From Cucumis sativus (lineage: Eukaryota; Streptophyta; Magnoliopsida; Cucurbitales; Cucurbitaceae): a DNA stretch of 64,000 bases. The stretch is from NCBI RefSeq assembly GCF_000004075.3, contig NC_026661.2, positions 5,106,058-5,170,057 on the forward strand. Reading direction: 5' to 3'. This document shows, in pieces, positions 23,860 to 35,929 of this stretch. Each line of letters starts with the position of its first letter. Positions within the stretch are counted from its first letter, which is position 1. A program made the position numbers and the translations under genes. The notes below the pieces were generated by a model. The model was not told the DNA's origin. It saw only the letters and a program-made list of their open reading frames with translations, and ran no database searches.

Positions 23860-24130
23860 CCCGGCGAGGCCAACATAGTAGGGAAGCCATTTAGACAATC
23901 ATATCGATGATGATCACTTGAACCTCATCTTGGTGAGTGTTGGGGCTAAGCCGCAAAGTTGTAAATAATTTGAACTCTCCGAAAATTTACGTCAAACACG
24001 GGCGCTCAATCCACACCGAGGTCGCATGTTCGAAACTCAGCTGCGCCCAAATCAATTCTGTAAATATTTGGCTAACTTTCCGGCTTTTTCGTCCGTGAAG
24101 TCAAGAGTTCGAATCCAGCCGACGGTTACT
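23860..24130 (+). repeat. tRNA-like or SINE-like degenerate repeat
   Basis: Two B-box-like strings occur close together: GTTCGAAACTC near 24029 and GTTCGAATCC near 24107. The first lies between GGGCGC (24001-24006) and GCGCCC (24045-24050), which can pair. No A box with proper spacing and no complete cloverleaf could be drawn, so this is not called a tRNA gene. A worn tRNA-derived SINE is the best guess. Confidence 0.3.
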
Positions 24131-25126
24131 TCAATCATTTTCTATATTTCTCCAATCAATGTTTATTTTAGATTTAATTTTGTCCAAATTAATCTTTAGA
24201 ATTCAAGATTAATAATTTTAGTATGCAATGTAAACAATTGAGAAATTAGAATATTAGGGTCAGCAATTCCATGCATTTTTTTTTCAAGGTTTGAATCTTG
24301 CATTTGATTATTAAATTGGTTCTAATTCGTGTATCTTCATTGTATTTAAAGGTAATCTTGTTTAATTAAGTGTTGGTTGGAAACACTCATTCATTTAAAG
24401 GCAATATTAATTTGTTAAACTATTTAAGTCTTCAATTCTTTAAAGGTTCAGTTGATCTTCAAACGAAGATCTAGAGAATTTTCATGAACTTTTAGGTAGA
24501 TTAGGTTAATTTGTTTGTTAGACTTAAATTTGAGTCCATTTTCTTGTTGAGCTTGAGCTTGAGCTCATTTACTATCTTGAGTTTGGGTCTATATAGCTAT
24601 TGAACTTGAGCTTTGACTTACTATCCTTCATTGATCCAATTTTTATATTTAGGACGTGAATTTGGTTGTGTATGAAAAAACTTAATTAACTCAGTTAAAT
24701 CATAATTGTCACGATATTTTATGTGATGACGTGATGTAATTTATTTGACTGGAATTTATTGGTGTTTTTAATCGATTATAAAATACTATTAGTCACGTAA
24801 GCGATAGATAATTGATTGGAAAAATATAACGTTTATCCCAACACACAACTTTAGGTGCTTCCCACTGCACCCAAAGTATTTTCCTTTTTTAATTTTTACT
24901 GCATTCTATAAGATTGTGTCTTCCACATCCACATCGATTTTAGTGTCTGGAAACCTTGGAATGACATAGTAATCTACTTGAAAAAATATTTGTCTTAACT
25001 CAAAATATAATAATATGCAATTTCATCTCACATAATATGATAATACTAATAATTATAACTATTACTATCTTCCTCAAATTTTTGCAAACCCAAAAGTTCT
25101 AAATCATCAACAGAACAACAAAATCA
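24131..25126. other. Intergenic and promoter side of the two-exon UGT
   Basis: No coding signal is seen. The ATG at 25127 is preceded by an A-rich leader. Confidence 0.5.
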
Positions 25127-27384
25127 ATGACCTCCTCCATGGATTCCCTTCCTCATGTCTTCCTCGTCAGCTTCCCTGGCCAAGGCCACATAAATCCCAT
25201 GCTCCGTCTTGGAAAAATACTCGCTGCCTCCGGCCTTCTCGTCACCTTCTCCACCACTGCTTATCTCGGCCAGGACATGAAGAAGGCTGGCAGCATCTCT
25301 GACACCCCGACCCCTCTCGGCCGTGGCTTCCTCCGCTTTGAATTCTTTGACGATGGCCGCATCCACGATGATTCTGCCCGCTCCACCACTCCCCTCTCAT
25401 TTGACCAATACATGCCGCAACTCCAACGTGTAGGTTCGATTTCCTTATTGCATATCTTGAAAAACCAAACTAAAGAAAACCGACCACCCGTCTCCTGTGT
25501 TATTGGAAACCCTTTTGTGCCTTGGGTGTGTGACGTGGCCGATGAACTCGGGATTGCCTCCGCTGTGTTTTGGGTCCAATCATGTGCCGTTTTCTCAATT
25601 TATTACCACCATTTTAATGGCTCAATCCCTTTCCCATCTGAAACCCAACCAGATGTTGAGGTTAAAATTCCTTCTTTGCCTCTTTTAAAGCACGATGAAA
25701 TCCCAAGCTTCTTGCTTCCTGACAAGCCTCTTCATGTCATTGGGAAAGCCATTTTGGGGCAGTTTTGGAACCTCTCAAAGCCCTTTTGTATATTAATCGA
25801 TACATTTGAAGAGCTGGAGAGCGAGATCGTTGACTTCATGTCGAAAAAGTTCCCGATAAAGACAGTGGGGCCGTTGTTCAAGCATTGTGGTGAAATTAAA
25901 ACGAAAATTTCAGGAGATTGCTTGAAAATTGATGATTGTATGGAGTGGCTAGACTCAAAGCCAAAAGGGTCAGTAATTTATGTGTCGTTTGGGAGTGTGG
26001 TGTATTTGAAACAAGAACAAGTTGATGAGATTGCTTATGGACTTGTAGATTCTGGCTTCTACTTCTTGTGGGTCTTGAAACCACCTGCTTCAAGTTTCGG
26101 GGTCAAGCGCCATATTCTTCCTAATCAGGTTTGTAAATCCACAAACACATATATATATATTGTTGTTCATTTAAAAAGCTATATTGATCCCCAAACTTCT
26201 ATAGAGTTTCAAAAATATTGTTGGAGTGTGGAAATTTAGTTAGAAAAATTTGTTTATAGGAAATGTTGTGATGATGATTTATAAAAGAATATTTTGATTA
26301 TCATATATATCTATTTAAGGATACCTTTTTTTTAAAAAAATTACATGCATTTTTATGCTACACTCATCTTTTTGGAAAATATATTTTCCACCATGTATAT
26401 AAGAAAGGGTTAAAGGGAAGTACTTGGGATCACCCATCTCTATATGCTTCTCCCTCTCGTCACACATACTAACAAAATAATTAAAATTATTTTTAAAAAA
26501 TAATAATTATAAAATAAAGCAAAAATTTCAGTACCAACTTAGAAAATGAAAAAAAATGTTAGAATCTTTAGCTTAACATAATTTTTTTCTCTTTAGGAAT
26601 CCAATCCCCAACTTGAATTTTTCAATCCGGACCACGACTTCCCAAATAGGAAATAAAGGATGAAGATGAAAAATCAACTTATGTTTGGAATATGCTTAAT
26701 ACTTGGTACATAGTCATTATCAATATTATGCTTAGAATATGTTTAAATAAGTACTAAGTACATAGTCATTATCAATATTTGTTAAAATACAAACTTAGAG
26801 AAATTAAAATATTAGATCATATGAATAACAACATAAACGAAAACGAACAATATTAAAAACCTTTAAATCATCATAGATTCAACAGTTTTTGTTTTGTTTT
26901 TATTGAGATTCTTTTTTTCTTGGTATAGATCATGGAAGAGGCCAGCAAAAGAGGGAAGATTGTTCAATGGAGTCCACAAGAACAAATACTCTCACACCCA
27001 TCGGTGGGATGTTTCATGACACATTGTGGGTGGAACTCCACGGTGGAGGCGATCAGCTCTGGGGTGCCAATGGTGGCGTTTCCGCAGTGGGGTGATCAGC
27101 TCACAAATGCCAAGTTTCTTGTCGATGTCTTAGGCGTCGGCATCCGCTTGCCACATGGCGGCACACCAGAAGACAAGCTAATCAAAAGAGATGAAATCAA
27201 GAAGTGCCTTAAAGAATCCATGGAAGGACCGAAGGCGGTGCAGATAAGACAGAATGCTTTGGAGAGGAAAATAGCGGCGGAGAAGGCGGTGGCCGACGGT
27301 GGATCTTCAGACAGAAATATCAAATACTTTATTGATGAGATAGGGAAACGTTCTCTTGTTTGTGGTAGTAATCTCCAAGTTTAA
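25127..27384 (+). CDS. UGT84-type UDP-glucosyltransferase with one intron
   Basis: Exon 1 (25127-26128) and exon 2 (26929-27384) join in phase 0 across a GT-AG intron of about 800 bp, giving about 485 residues. His21 in FPGQGH is the catalytic base. The PSPG box runs Trp348-Gln391, entirely in exon 2, with the terminal Gln of glucose-using enzymes. The joined sequence (LPNQ then IMEEASKRGKIVQW) aligns without gaps to LPEEVAEKIGERGKIVQW of the intronless gene at 20914, which supports both splice sites. The three other intact UGTs here have no intron, so this one was probably gained in this copy or lost by the others. Without splicing, exon 1 reads on to a stop at 26239 and lacks the donor-binding box. 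An in-frame second ATG (codon 5) could also start the protein. Confidence 0.9.
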
Positions 27385-27599
27385 CTTGTTCTTCTACTAT
27401 ACTTAGAAACTTACAAACTTTCTTTCATCATATCATCATCTGTTTTTTTGTTTGTTCTTTCTTTCTTGTTTTTATTTAAGAGCATTTTAATCGGAATCAA
27501 ACCAATATATTAACATCATTTTTAACTCTTTAGTTTTGTTATTTTTTTAATTTTGGGTCGACGGATATTTCAAATTAATGTTTACGTAATTCATCTCCA
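27385..27599. other. 3' flank of the two-exon UGT
   Basis: T-rich downstream sequence with no gene. Confidence 0.5.
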
Positions 27600-27902
27600 A
27601 AATGATGAAATCATTCCAAGCTTCTTGCCTCCTGACATAACCCTCTTAACGCCTTAGAGAAACCCATTTTAGGAACCTCTTGAAACCCCTTATCGTATAT
27701 TAATCGTCGAGGGTGAGATAGTGGACTTCATCTCAAAAAAGTTTCGATTAAGCCAGTGGAGTCGTTGTTCAAACGTTGAAAGTGAAATTAAAACGAGAGA
27801 GCGTTTAGGAATATTGCTTGAAAATTGATGAATGTATGGAGAGTGGCTAAACTCAAAGCCAAAAAGTTTAGTGGTTTATGTGTCGTTTGGGAGTGTGGTG
27901 GC
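27600..27902 (+). pseudogene. Small UGT84 relic
   Basis: This block matches about 25692-26000 in exon 1 of the gene just upstream. It covers the stretch from HDEIPSFL through TFEELE and CMEWLDSKP to VSFGSVV. Several deletions and frame changes break the reading frame, and neither start nor PSPG region is present. It is a decayed partial tandem copy. Confidence 0.8.
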
Positions 27903-29160
27903 GGAGTTTGCAAAAATATTTACGATAGAGTCTGTATAGCTATTTTCTTTAATTACAAAAATGACAAATTTAAAAGCAGATTAATGTATTATTATATCTT
28001 ATTATTATCAATTACTAGTCATACTTGTCAAATTTGCAATACGAAGAAAACAAGGTGTTAATGAGTGTTTTTTCCCTAAATTTTTTTGTCATCTAATACA
28101 ATTTTCTTTTTAAAAATTTGTTAAACATCTTTTAAAAGATACAAGCAAAATATTTATATATAACAATTTTGAAAATGGAGAAAGTTCATCGATCCACACT
28201 AAAAATACAAAAAATGGTCCATGATTATTTGGACACTTTTTTAAATTTTACTTTTTTTCTTTTACCTAATTTGGCTATCCAAATCTAAACAATTTTTTTT
28301 TAAAAAAAAAGTTATTTGTATGTATTTTTCTTTTATCTTTTTGGGTATTTTGACAAAGATAAAAGTAATAGTGTGAAAGAATGTACTGATAAGATAGTTA
28401 GAATCAATTAACAACAAGAAGATGCTTACCAAAATTTACCTTTGATTCATATTGCATTTTCTTTTTTTCCCTCCCTTTCGACTGGTGGTTAACCTTACAA
28501 TGGTATTGGTTTCTATTTGATATGGAATGTAGTAACTAAGGCCATGCTAAAACTGATAGAGACTAACCTGTCTATGATTTTAGTTTCTAAGTTTGACGGC
28601 TCCTTTCGTCCTTTCCAAGTGACAACAAATTTTATCAATGTCTTTTCTTTTTTAAAGAGATTTAATTCGTTTTGGTTAGACAAGAGGTCAAATAGTTAAA
28701 ATATTGAATAATCAAATGAAAAAAAAAATAATCAAGTTGATTTAGGTACCAAAATTTAAACAAACCTAGAAAGCAAAGAGTCTTGAAAAAAGATAGCCAA
28801 AAATAGTTTAACAAATATACTGATAGTTGGGAACCAATTAATCACATATTTTATATTTAATTTTGGTATTTTTTATTTTAGACCTTCGTTTTCAAAATTG
28901 TTCAATAATTATTTTACAAGTCTTTTATATTTTTTAAGAGACCCCTGTATATATCACATAAAATCACTCAACTATTGTACAAATAATTCTTCTTTTATTA
29001 TTTCATTTATTTGGTATTTTTATTAAGTTAAAGGAATTCAATATCAAACAAATAGAACAATAATTAGCCCTCCATAACAACGAAGGATTTGGCTACTACC
29101 ACAACACACATTTATATCAACACCAGCACACATTTACAACCACATTAACCACAATTCACT
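27903..29160. other. A+T-rich intergenic sequence
   Basis: Nothing recognised between the UGT array and the lipase gene. Confidence 0.5.
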
Positions 29161-32100
29161 TTACAAACTACTTGACTTTCCCAAGGATTTAAAGAACTTG
29201 ATCATAGGATCATACACATCTTCCTTCGCTTTCATGCTCAAAATGAAATCCACATGACCATAATTCTCAAGGTAAACTAATTCTGGTACCGACTTCACCT
29301 TCTTTATAGTGTTCTCCAGATCTGTCCAATCTGACAACTCATCGTTCCCGCCGTATGCCATCCACAGCGGCAAGGATTCAGGAATGCGGCTGAGATCAAA
29401 TTCAGGTGGCACCCTTTGACCATAAACTCTCAGATTCTTTAACAATCCATAGTCATACTTGGAAAAACTACCTTTGCGGATCACTGGTGGAAGAAAAGGA
29501 AAAGGAAGTTAAGTCCGTGGAGTCGAACCACGTCGTATCCCCGTCAGGAGGAGAAAACATACTGCTTAAGTCTTAACCAAGCAACTGATTTGTAGACTAT
29601 AACACTTCCTAAAACCAATAATTCAACTTCAGTGTAGTAAATTGTTGCCATGTGTTGAAGTCGAGTATACACTCTCCTAATAAAATTAATAGAACTAACA
29701 ACAGAAAAATTGATCCTAAACCATCACTAATGTTCGGACTTGGAAGTACAAGATGGAGAAAAATGAACTGCTAAAGAGCAAGCGGCTTGGTAATAATAAG
29801 CAAAGTTCGATTATGTTGTTTGTGCCTAATGTTAAAGAGAACAGAAAAGTTCTGGTGGCGCAAGCGGAAATTGAAGCTTTGATTGAAAGGAATAGGTGGA
29901 AAGCGAAGGTAAGGACAAGGGAGTGAAAAGAGGAAACGAGTTCGGTAATTGATAAAAATACTATGGAAATAGAGGGCTGGCTTTAATTATAGATAAAGTT
30001 AATGGAAAGCGAGGGATTTGAGGGATGATGAAAAGTCACTCAGGAAAGAGATTGAGCGAAAGAAGTTAATGAGCATATGAAAAAAAAATCCTTTATAGCC
30101 TCCTCGATTATTTGAAAAATCGGGAAAGTGGGAAGCAAATTAAAAGAAGGAAGCCAAAGGAAGAAAAACTGCTTAAGGTTGCAGAGTATTAGCAAATTTG
30201 GTGTCTGAATGAAAATCTGTTTGTGGAAAGCTGAGTATCCTTTAGGTTGAGGTTGGGTTAATTTTGATATCTTTAAAAGGTTTCTAGAAAAATGTCATGT
30301 GAGGAAGATCAAATTATCTTCTAAGTCTTGAAAGAGTTTAGAATGTATGATGCAAAGCTTCACGATCAAATGTTTAAAGATTTATATTAGACTTCACAAG
30401 AGAACACTATGATTAACTTTCCAAGAAATACATGCAGGTAAAACATTCAAAGATTCATCGAAATCATAGTCATAGTATGATAGAAGTTGAAGTAGAGAGA
30501 AGATATTGCAGAGCATACTCTGGAAAAGATGGTGCAGGTTTTTTGCTGATGATGGATGTGGTTCATATTTGAAAAATAAGTCAAAACGTGAGCGATTCAG
30601 GCAGCAATTTTCGCCTGCAGCATTTAAAAGAAGGCATCCTTAGGAAATTTAGTGTTGAACATCCAAACTTCATAATAGCAAATGAAGTTAAGGTTCAATA
30701 AAATGGATGAAAATGCAGATATGCATCAGAGCAAAAAATGGAAGCTGGTAGTCCATTTCTTGAATTGCAATATGTCTAATAGAAGCTTGCTGGCAGCAAT
30801 ATCATGTAAAAAATGGGGAACTTGGTAAATATCAGTAATATTTTTCCCAATTCCATCACGAGGTAAATTTTAGTCATATTTTCCAACCCAAGCCCTTCAG
30901 TTTTAAGAGAGATACCCACTAACCACACAAAATTATGAACCAATATGATTGATGTCAGTATAAGATATAGTAATTAAAAGAAATTAGCAAGATTTCACCC
31001 TCATTTGTTTCTTTTTTATCCCATGTTGAATGGATGACCTATGTTATGTATAAAGTAAGAATTTTTGTTTTTGGATTTCAAGAAAAGGAAAACAACTTTG
31101 CTGACAATTATAGAGCCCTCTGAATATTAGAGTCTTGGATTAGTGTTCAATTATTTCCCAAAAGTAAAAAGCAATAAATAAGCGTGAGAGGAGATCCAAA
31201 TGAATCGAAAGATTCGTATTCGGTTAAAGAAAGGATCATCCAAGTATGTTGGATAAGGATTCCAAAGTCAAGGTTTCACAAAAATAATAAATAAAAAGAA
31301 AAGAGAGAAACGTGAAGCAGGTTGCATTGAGAGAACCTGTTATTGAACTTAGAATATTGATGCAGTTAACTAGCCGATCACAAAGATTATCTAAAAGGAC
31401 TGTTCCCCAATCACTGAAATAGCATACAAAAACATAGGCATGAGTACCATGAACTATGGTGAAGCTAAAAATGCAATCCATTACAAAGTTAGAGATGGGC
31501 ACAGCATAGCATGACAACCTTTTAAAGTTGAGTTCATGAAATCCTGAGGCAAGAATTATCTGTCGAAAAAAATATAAAAAATAAGCTTATTGCTATTAAT
31601 AATACAATCACTTAACAATGCTAATTGCACAATAACAAGCCAAGAATACCGTATCAAGATGTGTGTCAACCATTAGACGTACTAATGGAGCAGTGATATG
31701 TTCCAAGTACGATATAGGACTTAAAAGAGCAGCTGCTCCAACTTTCTTGGCTATGTCTGGCTGGGTAAGAGCAGCAAAAGACATAATTGTTCCCTGCGAA
31801 CAAAGATAAAAGATGACACCATACCAGAAATATATCATTTCAGAGCAACAATCTCGTAGAAGAAGAGATATGAGACCTGTGAGTGTCCCACAATATAAAT
31901 TTTCTTGTTTGTCAAGGAATTTATGTAGTTAATCATTTCTGCAAGATCGTACAGGGCCAACTCTTCCCAACTCCAATTCCAAAATTCCTACAATCATAAT
32001 ATACTAGAGTCAAAGACATAAATAGAACTAAACAAATGAAATTTATGTTAGAGTACTTTCAAGATTGTCCTATCATACTTGTGGACCAAGAATCCACCAT

Positions 32101-34095
32101 ACAATAAAGTGCAGAATTCTGAGATAAAATAAACTTTAGCAAATCAACACAATTAGCATGAAATCAAATGATCCTTGAAGATAATCTGTCATGCGACTGC
32201 TTAACTCCATAAAACGTCATGTAAATTTGTTTGAAGTTTGAAGCGTCAAAATTGCCTGCATGAGCTACACCATGTTTGTATCATTATTTAACTTCCTAGA
32301 TACATGCAATACATCCACAACACAATAGGGGAAACTATGTTCTTTCTCTGCATTTAATTAACATCTTACACATCTTAAAATTTTGTGATAAAGTACACTA
32401 AGAATACCTTCTCATCCTCTGATAGGGATGAATGCCCATAACTCCACCGTGTTCCACGCACATTTCCTATCCACACATCAAATCCATTATCTGGAAGAAT
32501 AAAGCCTAAAGATTGTCTTGCAGAATTCAAAAACCATCCATCGCCAGCCTGCACATGCACCAGCTCAGACAATGAAAGGTACGAAAAACTAGTGGTTGGA
32601 ACCCCTTACTGTGAGAATGATCCCAGACTACAAACTTATTCAAAATTCACCATCCATGTTTCAAAATACGCAGTTACTAACCTCCTAGACAAAAAGAAAT
32701 TTATGGATAATTGGATCTTCCCAAGCATAGAAATGTTGTACCAACGAATGAAACTAAAGAAGACAATTCAGTACACTTTGGGATGAGAATAAAAAGAATT
32801 TGAAAAGAATCTCACTTGGAGAGACAAGAAAACAGAGGCCAGAAGATTAAAAAGAGAGAGACATATATATATAAAAGATAGGGCCTTGGGTAAAATCTGC
32901 CTTGAGGCTATATGCCATTCATCTTCTAGTACCAATTCCTTGAGAGATAACTGGAAAGCATGGTTACACTATTGGACTGTAGTGTAGAAGTTTAAGGTAA
33001 ATATCGACCTAATCGAGAACATTAAATACCACTGGAATATGAAGAGATGGGAGCAGTTGAAAATTACAACAAAAGGAGATAAGTCTCGGTAGTATAAAAG
33101 ATATCAGGCAGCAATGTCAATACCCTAGCTATTGCTAATAGAGTTAGACCAAAAAAAGAGTAAAAAGACCTAACAGATACAGTTACAATATTGCAAAACT
33201 GTCAGAACACTTACCATAAACAATCCATGGAGAAGCAAAATTGGAGGACCTTTTTGCTTTTCCAATTCTCCATCACGTGAAGATACACGTTGCAGACCCA
33301 ATAAAAACCCATCCTTTGTTTGAATCTAAGAAATTTATGAGAAAATCACGTCCGTCAGTGACTCAGTACTGCAAAACCGTACTCAAGTGCATTACTAAAA
33401 GCACAATTCATCAGCCCAGTCTGCAATAATGGATAACATTCCTCAAAACTCGAGCATGATCAAAGAACAACATCATTTATAGTAACAAATTTACACAGTA
33501 GAGATGCATTAAGCTCCAAATGGTTAATGAGAAATTGATAAAATCAGAGATCTACATAAAAATCAAATTCAATCATATTTCTTCGCATATCACACTTTCG
33601 AGAACGATACATATACATCGGATTATCCAGAAAATCGACAGAAACAAATCAAAACCACGTCGGGCATCGAATCTAAAAATACAAAGAAATTAATTCCATC
33701 TGTCTCACCTCAGAAAAGAAAATAAACAAGAAACTCAAAGGAAATCTCAAACAAGAAGCATTAGAGGCAATTAGTTGACTAAAATCCATCCAAGTATCTC
33801 CAGTCGAAACAGAGCGATGAACTCTAATATTACAGTCTCATTTCACATAATTGTCCACACCTTCCTCTAATTAATCAACCAAAAAATTGGAAGCGAAATG
33901 AGAGAAATAGAGAACCTTATGCTCAGCACAAGGATAGCCAGCAGGAAGAACGAGTTGGGAGCACAAGGACTTGTTGTCGGACAAAGCGTGAGGGAGAATC
34001 GAGTAGTCAACGACAGAAGGGAAGGAGGAATCACCGGCGGAATGGAGAGGGAAGAAGAAGAGAAGAAATATGAAAGCAAGCAATGGCATCGCCAT
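29161..34095 (-). CDS. Triacylglycerol lipase 2-like acid lipase, secreted or vacuolar
   Basis: Alpha/beta-hydrolase of the acid (gastric/lysosomal-type) lipase family, expected to hydrolyse ester bonds of acylglycerols. Nine exons join in phase: 34095-33916, 33325-33215, 32548-32408, 31987-31877, 31793-31650, 31559-31519, 31413-31337, 30614-30519 and 29483-29161. They give about 407 residues, normal for the family. Residues 1-20 form a hydrophobic signal peptide. LLLHGLF in exon 2 is the oxyanion-hole region. GHSQG, split between exons 4 and 5, carries the nucleophile Ser180. Asp348 (GGNDELSD) and His377 (NYGHVDF) complete the triad. The NCC-containing exon 8 was found by looking for the segment missing between the SSIT and MIRKGSF parts. 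The last intron holds a tRNA-like fragment and some degenerate coding-like sequence. Confidence 0.9.
29515..29585 (-). repeat. tRNA-like fragment inside the lipase last intron
   Basis: On the minus strand CGTGG-TTCGACT-CCACG forms a perfect T-arm with a seven-base loop. It is followed by GACTTAA, which nearly pairs with TTAAGAC about 55 bases upstream. D and anticodon arms cannot be drawn convincingly. It is probably a tRNA-derived SINE relic or a tRNA pseudogene. Confidence 0.35.
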
Positions 34096-34544
34096 ATCCG
34101 TAACAAAGATTAACCTTGAAGTCAGGGCGAGGAGAATTAGTTAACAAATTGATAATAAAAACTGTTCACTGTATATATATATATATTATTTGGGGAAAGA
34201 GGAAACTAAGAGAAGATGCCATTCAACTAGTCGAATCGGTTGGTGGTTGTGTCCACGCCCGCGCCCGCTAATAAGGCGCGCGTGGCATATTCGTTGCTTG
34301 AGAATGGCTTCATTTTAATACAAAAAACCCATTTCTTCACCAAAGTATGGCTTTGAGATAGAGAGAGAGAAGAAGAAAACAGAAAAAGATATCCATTGAA
34401 TTATATGCAAAGCTTACGTTATTATATATCAAACAGAAGACAAAACCCCACTAGTTAACATCCTTCTTCAACTTCTCTACATTAATAGGTAATTACCAAA
34501 ACAAAAAAAAGAGAACACTTTTATTGCAAAACCCATTAACATTT

Positions 34545-35274
34545 CTACATTGCAGCCTTAGTAGCCTTAAGATCCTCTCCACCAGATTTCGCTCCTTCCT
34601 CAATCTTCACAACCTTAGCTTCTTTCTTCTTCTCTTGAGGCAACTTTGGCACGATTACTTTCAACACTCCATTCTCCAAGTGTGCCTTTATCCCTTCCAT
34701 GTCAGCATTTCCTGGAAGCCTGAATTGCCTCCAAAACTTGCCCGATGAACTCATCCTCTCTGCCCGGTGCCATCTCTCCCCTGCCACCTCAGCTTCCCCC
34801 TTCATCTCTCCACTTATCCTCAACACTCGATTCTCCTCTACTTCGATCTTTAAGTCCTCCCTCTTTATTCCCGGAATGTCCATCCATATCACGTGCTCCG
34901 TCTCCGTTTCTTTCCAGTCTGCTCGTGCCACTGCTAGCGTGTCCACCGCCGACTTCGGTACGCTTAGTGGACTCTGTTCCAGGATCCTAAACGGGTCCTC
35001 CGAGTAGCCACCTGTTTATTTAAACCATATGTTTGATAACAAAACCCAATTGACAAGGGGAAAAAATTATGTTTTTCTTTACAGCTTTGTAATATGATTT
35101 TCTGATATAAACAAAACCCAATTATAATGAAGAAAAAAGAATTATACCCGGCTGCATGATATCCCATATGGAGCGATAAGGCATCAAAGCATTAGCTTGC
35201 TGAGTTGCGAAAAAGTAGAATGCAAGTCCAAGAATTAGGAACAAGGAATTTCTGGGTAACCCCATCATCGCCAT
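34545..35274 (-). CDS. Small heat-shock protein, endomembrane (class IV, about 22 kDa)
   Basis: Two exons (35274-35148 and 35011-34545) join in phase 1 to give 197 residues. Residues 1-29 form a signal peptide ending ...QQANA. An alpha-crystallin domain spans about 72-166, with WKETETEHV at its start, MDIPG, and GVLKVIVPKL (157-166) at its end. This pattern matches the ER 22-kDa class of plant sHSPs, ATP-independent chaperones that hold unfolding proteins. The C terminus (ATKAAM) lacks a KDEL-type retrieval signal, so long-term ER residence is not assured. The minus-strand TATATAAA near 35336 suits the start. A partial heat-shock element lies about 150 bp upstream of the ATG. Confidence 0.92.
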
Positions 35275-35332
35275 AGTTCTTAATTAAAATTTCAAACACA
35301 CAACACAACGCAACACTACAACAAGAAGGGGT

Positions 35333-35341
35333 TTATATAGT
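35333..35341 (-). promoter_or_regulatory. TATA box of the sHSP gene
   Basis: The minus strand reads CTATATAAACC about 60 bp upstream of the ATG at 35274, the usual spacing for a short leader. Confidence 0.5.
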
Positions 35342-35421
35342 AGAGAATGGTGAAAGGCCAATACTTTAGGGATATAGTTTTGATTCCACGCAAATGTAGA
35401 TCTCTCTAGACTAAACTACTG

Positions 35422-35437
35422 ATTTCTAGAGCTTTAA
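35422..35437 (-). promoter_or_regulatory. Candidate partial heat-shock element
   Basis: The minus strand reads AAGCTCTAGAAATC, containing CTCnnGAA, one base from the TTCnnGAA half of a heat-shock element. It sits about 90 bp above the TATA box. Only one imperfect pair of units is seen, so this is tentative. Confidence 0.3.
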
Positions 35438-35929
35438 CAATCAAAGCACCACATCACACGTGGCTTTCCCTTTTTTGACTTTTTCTTTTTCTTTCCCTTT
35501 TTGTTCATTTTAGGTTAAAGAATTATACAAAGTTTTTTGTTTTTTCAAATTTAAAAACGTTTTCTAAACTTGCGGAAGGAGTTTTTTTAAAATGAAAAGA
35601 AAACGGGTATTCGTTTTTTAAACAACATTAGCATGTCTTGCTCAAGTGGTGAAGACTCTTATGGATGATCAAAAATGAAAACCAAAAACAGATTTTTAAG
35701 ACTTCAACTATTTCAATTTCTTGTTTTTTTCTTTTTCTATCTTTTTAATTACGTTTTTAAAAAACTAAAAAGTGTGTATTATCTTAAAAAAAAAAAAACA
35801 GAAAACTTGTGGGTTGCTTGATACTGAAGGAGTTGGACTTAGGGTTGTATTGTAGTGTTGTGTATGTGCATAATTAATTCAGTAAGTCATTGGTCATGGT
35901 ATCATTGCATGCAAAATACTTGCTATGTA
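35438..35929. other. Intergenic sequence upstream of the sHSP
   Basis: A+T-rich with long A and T runs. Nothing recognised. Confidence 0.5.

Noticed and set aside
23900-24130. Functional tRNA gene
   Set aside because: B-box-like strings exist but no cloverleaf with D and anticodon arms can be drawn.
29750-30400. Extra gene inside the lipase intron
   Set aside because: Coding-like composition but many stops in every frame; at most an old repeat or gene fragment.
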